DNA of 41,061 nucleotides from a virus. Location of the stretch: positions 1-41,061 of IMG/VR virus record IMGVR_UViG_3300042566_002064; one strand, written 5' to 3'. Below are positions 40,179-41,061 of the stretch, in pieces. Both the position numbers and the translations under genes were made by a program. The notes beneath the pieces are model-generated. The model did no database searches and was not told the origin of the DNA. It saw only the letters and a list, made by a program, of their open reading frames with translations. Each line of letters starts with the position of its first letter. Within the stretch, counting starts at the first letter, position 1.

Positions 40179-40649
40179 ATGAGCGCGATTCTTTCTTTCC
40201 TGGGTGGTGCGGCATTCCGCATGATCTGGGGCCAGCTCTCCGCCTGGCTCAACAAGCGGCAGGACCACAAGCACGAGCTGGAAATGCTCCGGCTCCAGGC
40301 CGATCTGGACGACAAGCGCCACGCGCGCGACTGCGAGCGCTTGCGCCTTCAGTCCGAGCTGGGCGTGAAGGAGGTGATGGTCCAGGCTGATGCCGACATC
40401 GCCCGCATCGAGGCGAGTGCCTTCATGCAGGCCGCCAGTCGCGCGACCGAGCGCTCTGGCATCTTCATCGCCGACCTGTGGAACGGCATCATCCGACCGG
40501 CCGCCGCGTCGATCGCCCTGTACCTGTGGGTCGTGGCCCTGAACGCTCAGGGCTGGAAGATGGGCGACTGGGACCGGGAGCTGGTCGGCGTCATCATCGG
40601 CTTCTACTTTGCTTCGCGGGTGCTCAGCCGTGACCGTCGGATCGGCTGA
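40179..40649 (+). CDS. Holin-like membrane protein (156 aa)
   Basis: A protein with a first hydrophobic segment (LSFLGGAAFRMIWGQL), a long charged coiled coil (HKHELEMLRLQADLDDKRHA), and two C-terminal membrane helices (IIRPAAASIALYLWVVAL and LVGVIIGFYFASRVL). It overlaps the lysozyme start by 20 bases, so it is coupled with it. The build fits phage holins with a coiled-coil domain. Bases 40123-40178 upstream are non-coding. Confidence 0.65.
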   Translation: MSAILSFLGGAAFRMIWGQLSAWLNKRQDHKHELEMLRLQADLDDKRHARDCERLRLQSELGVKEVMVQADADIARIEASAFMQAASRATERSGIFIADLWNGIIRPAAASIALYLWVVALNAQGWKMGDWDRELVGVIIGFYFASRVLSRDRRIG

Positions 40650-41061
40650 CCTGGCGCAGCTCTACGTTCTGATCCGGACCTTCGAGGGGTGCCGGCTCAT
40701 GCCTTACCTGTGCCCGGCCGGTGTGTGGACATGCGGCTGGGGCTCGACCGGCCCGGACGTTGTGCCTGGCCAAGCCTGGACGCAGGAGTATGCCGACCGT
40801 CGCATGCAGCAGGACGCCATGCGTTTCGCGCGTGGCACGCTGGCCCTGTGCCCTGGCATCGCCGGCACGCGCCTGAGCGCCATCGCCGACTTTGCCTACA
40901 ACCTGGGGCTCGGAAACCTTCAGGCGTCCACTCTGCGGCGCAAGGTCAATGCGCGCGAATGGGATGAGGCGAAGACCCAGCTCATGCGATGGGTGCGCGG
41001 TGGTGGCCGCGTGCTGCCCGGCCTCGTGCGCCGGAGGAAGGCCGAGGCCGATCTGATTTAG
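40630..41061 (+). CDS. GH24 lysozyme (endolysin), Cys in the active site
   Basis: A 143-aa muramidase that cuts peptidoglycan at lysis. The catalytic region is FEGCRLMPYLCPAGVWTCGW: Glu19, then Cys28 where T4 lysozyme has Asp20 (Glu+9) and Thr34 (Glu+15). Cys21 and Cys28 match the pair at Glu+2 and Glu+9 of phage P1 Lyz, as I recall (Cys44 and Cys51). No N-terminal signal-arrest helix is present, unlike P1 Lyz. GTG 40630 is used because the annotated frame upstream has no ribosome site. The stop is the last codon of the window, so any Rz/Rz1 genes lie outside. Confidence 0.9.
   Translation: MTVGSADLAQLYVLIRTFEGCRLMPYLCPAGVWTCGWGSTGPDVVPGQAWTQEYADRRMQQDAMRFARGTLALCPGIAGTRLSAIADFAYNLGLGNLQASTLRRKVNAREWDEAKTQLMRWVRGGGRVLPGLVRRRKAEADLI

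Noticed and set aside
1-41061. tRNA genes, CRISPR arrays or insertion sequences
   Set aside because: No clover-leaf, repeat-spacer pattern, transposase or terminal inverted repeats were found by reading; a tRNAscan run would be decisive.

Overview
The window is a nearly complete temperate podovirus-type prophage from a GC-rich Gram-negative host, most likely a betaproteobacterium such as the Bordetella/Achromobacter/Burkholderia group. That host call rests on high GC with strong GC3 bias, a Gram-negative lipobox protein and general resemblance to BPP-1/BcepC6B-like podoviruses; it is inference, not a database result. Almost every gene overlaps its neighbour by 1-14 bases. No sheath, tube or tape-measure gene is seen. 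Instead there are a portal, scaffold, capsid, connector proteins, a set of internal virion proteins and one giant 2981-codon virion protein, which points to a short-tailed phage.

Layout. 1-238: a small leftward ORF and the integrase upstream region. 239-1450: tyrosine integrase (rightward). 1395-7321: a leftward lambda-like 'PL' operon, read from right to left: a conserved small protein, two tiny one-helix membrane proteins, Bet/RecT annealing protein, a small protein, a PD-(D/E)XK exonuclease, a coiled-coil protein, a small HTH protein, SSB, a second nuclease-like protein, small proteins and an Xis-like HTH protein whose gene runs into the 3' end of int. 7360-7525: PL, two operators and a UUCG-loop terminator. 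7552-9091: the lysogeny operon cI, outer-membrane lipoprotein, membrane protein; the last two sit where lambda carries rexAB and are AT-rich. 9086-9156: operators and PR. 9164-14365: rightward early genes: Cro-like protein, O-like initiator containing iterons (probable origin), a methyltransferase, P-like loader, Cys-rich proteins, a second methyltransferase, DUF1367-like, HNH-like, RusA, small proteins. 14362-21549: terminase, portal, scaffold, staple/decoration protein, a structured non-coding stretch, major capsid. 21571-26060: a receptor-binding cassette with two fibres that share an N-terminal anchor. 26064-40122: tail/connector proteins, GNAT, internal proteins, giant polyvalent protein. 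40179-41061: holin-like protein and GH24 lysozyme, where the window stops.

How it works together. Five near-palindromic operators (core AACCATGGTT) lie at PL and PR with the same 23-bp centre spacing and matching promoter geometry, so one CI/Cro pair would control both early operons. The leftward operon makes recombination and excision proteins; the rightward operon replicates and packages DNA.

Most unusual points: (1) a lipoprotein plus membrane-protein pair in the rex position, a candidate superinfection-exclusion system; (2) iterons at 11-bp steps inside the initiator gene; (3) a 156-bp island inside the giant gene whose codon-position signal belongs to a different reading frame that ends in a stop; (4) a structured, gene-free 305-bp stretch just upstream of the capsid gene; (5) a cro-like gene whose best promoter predicts a leaderless mRNA.
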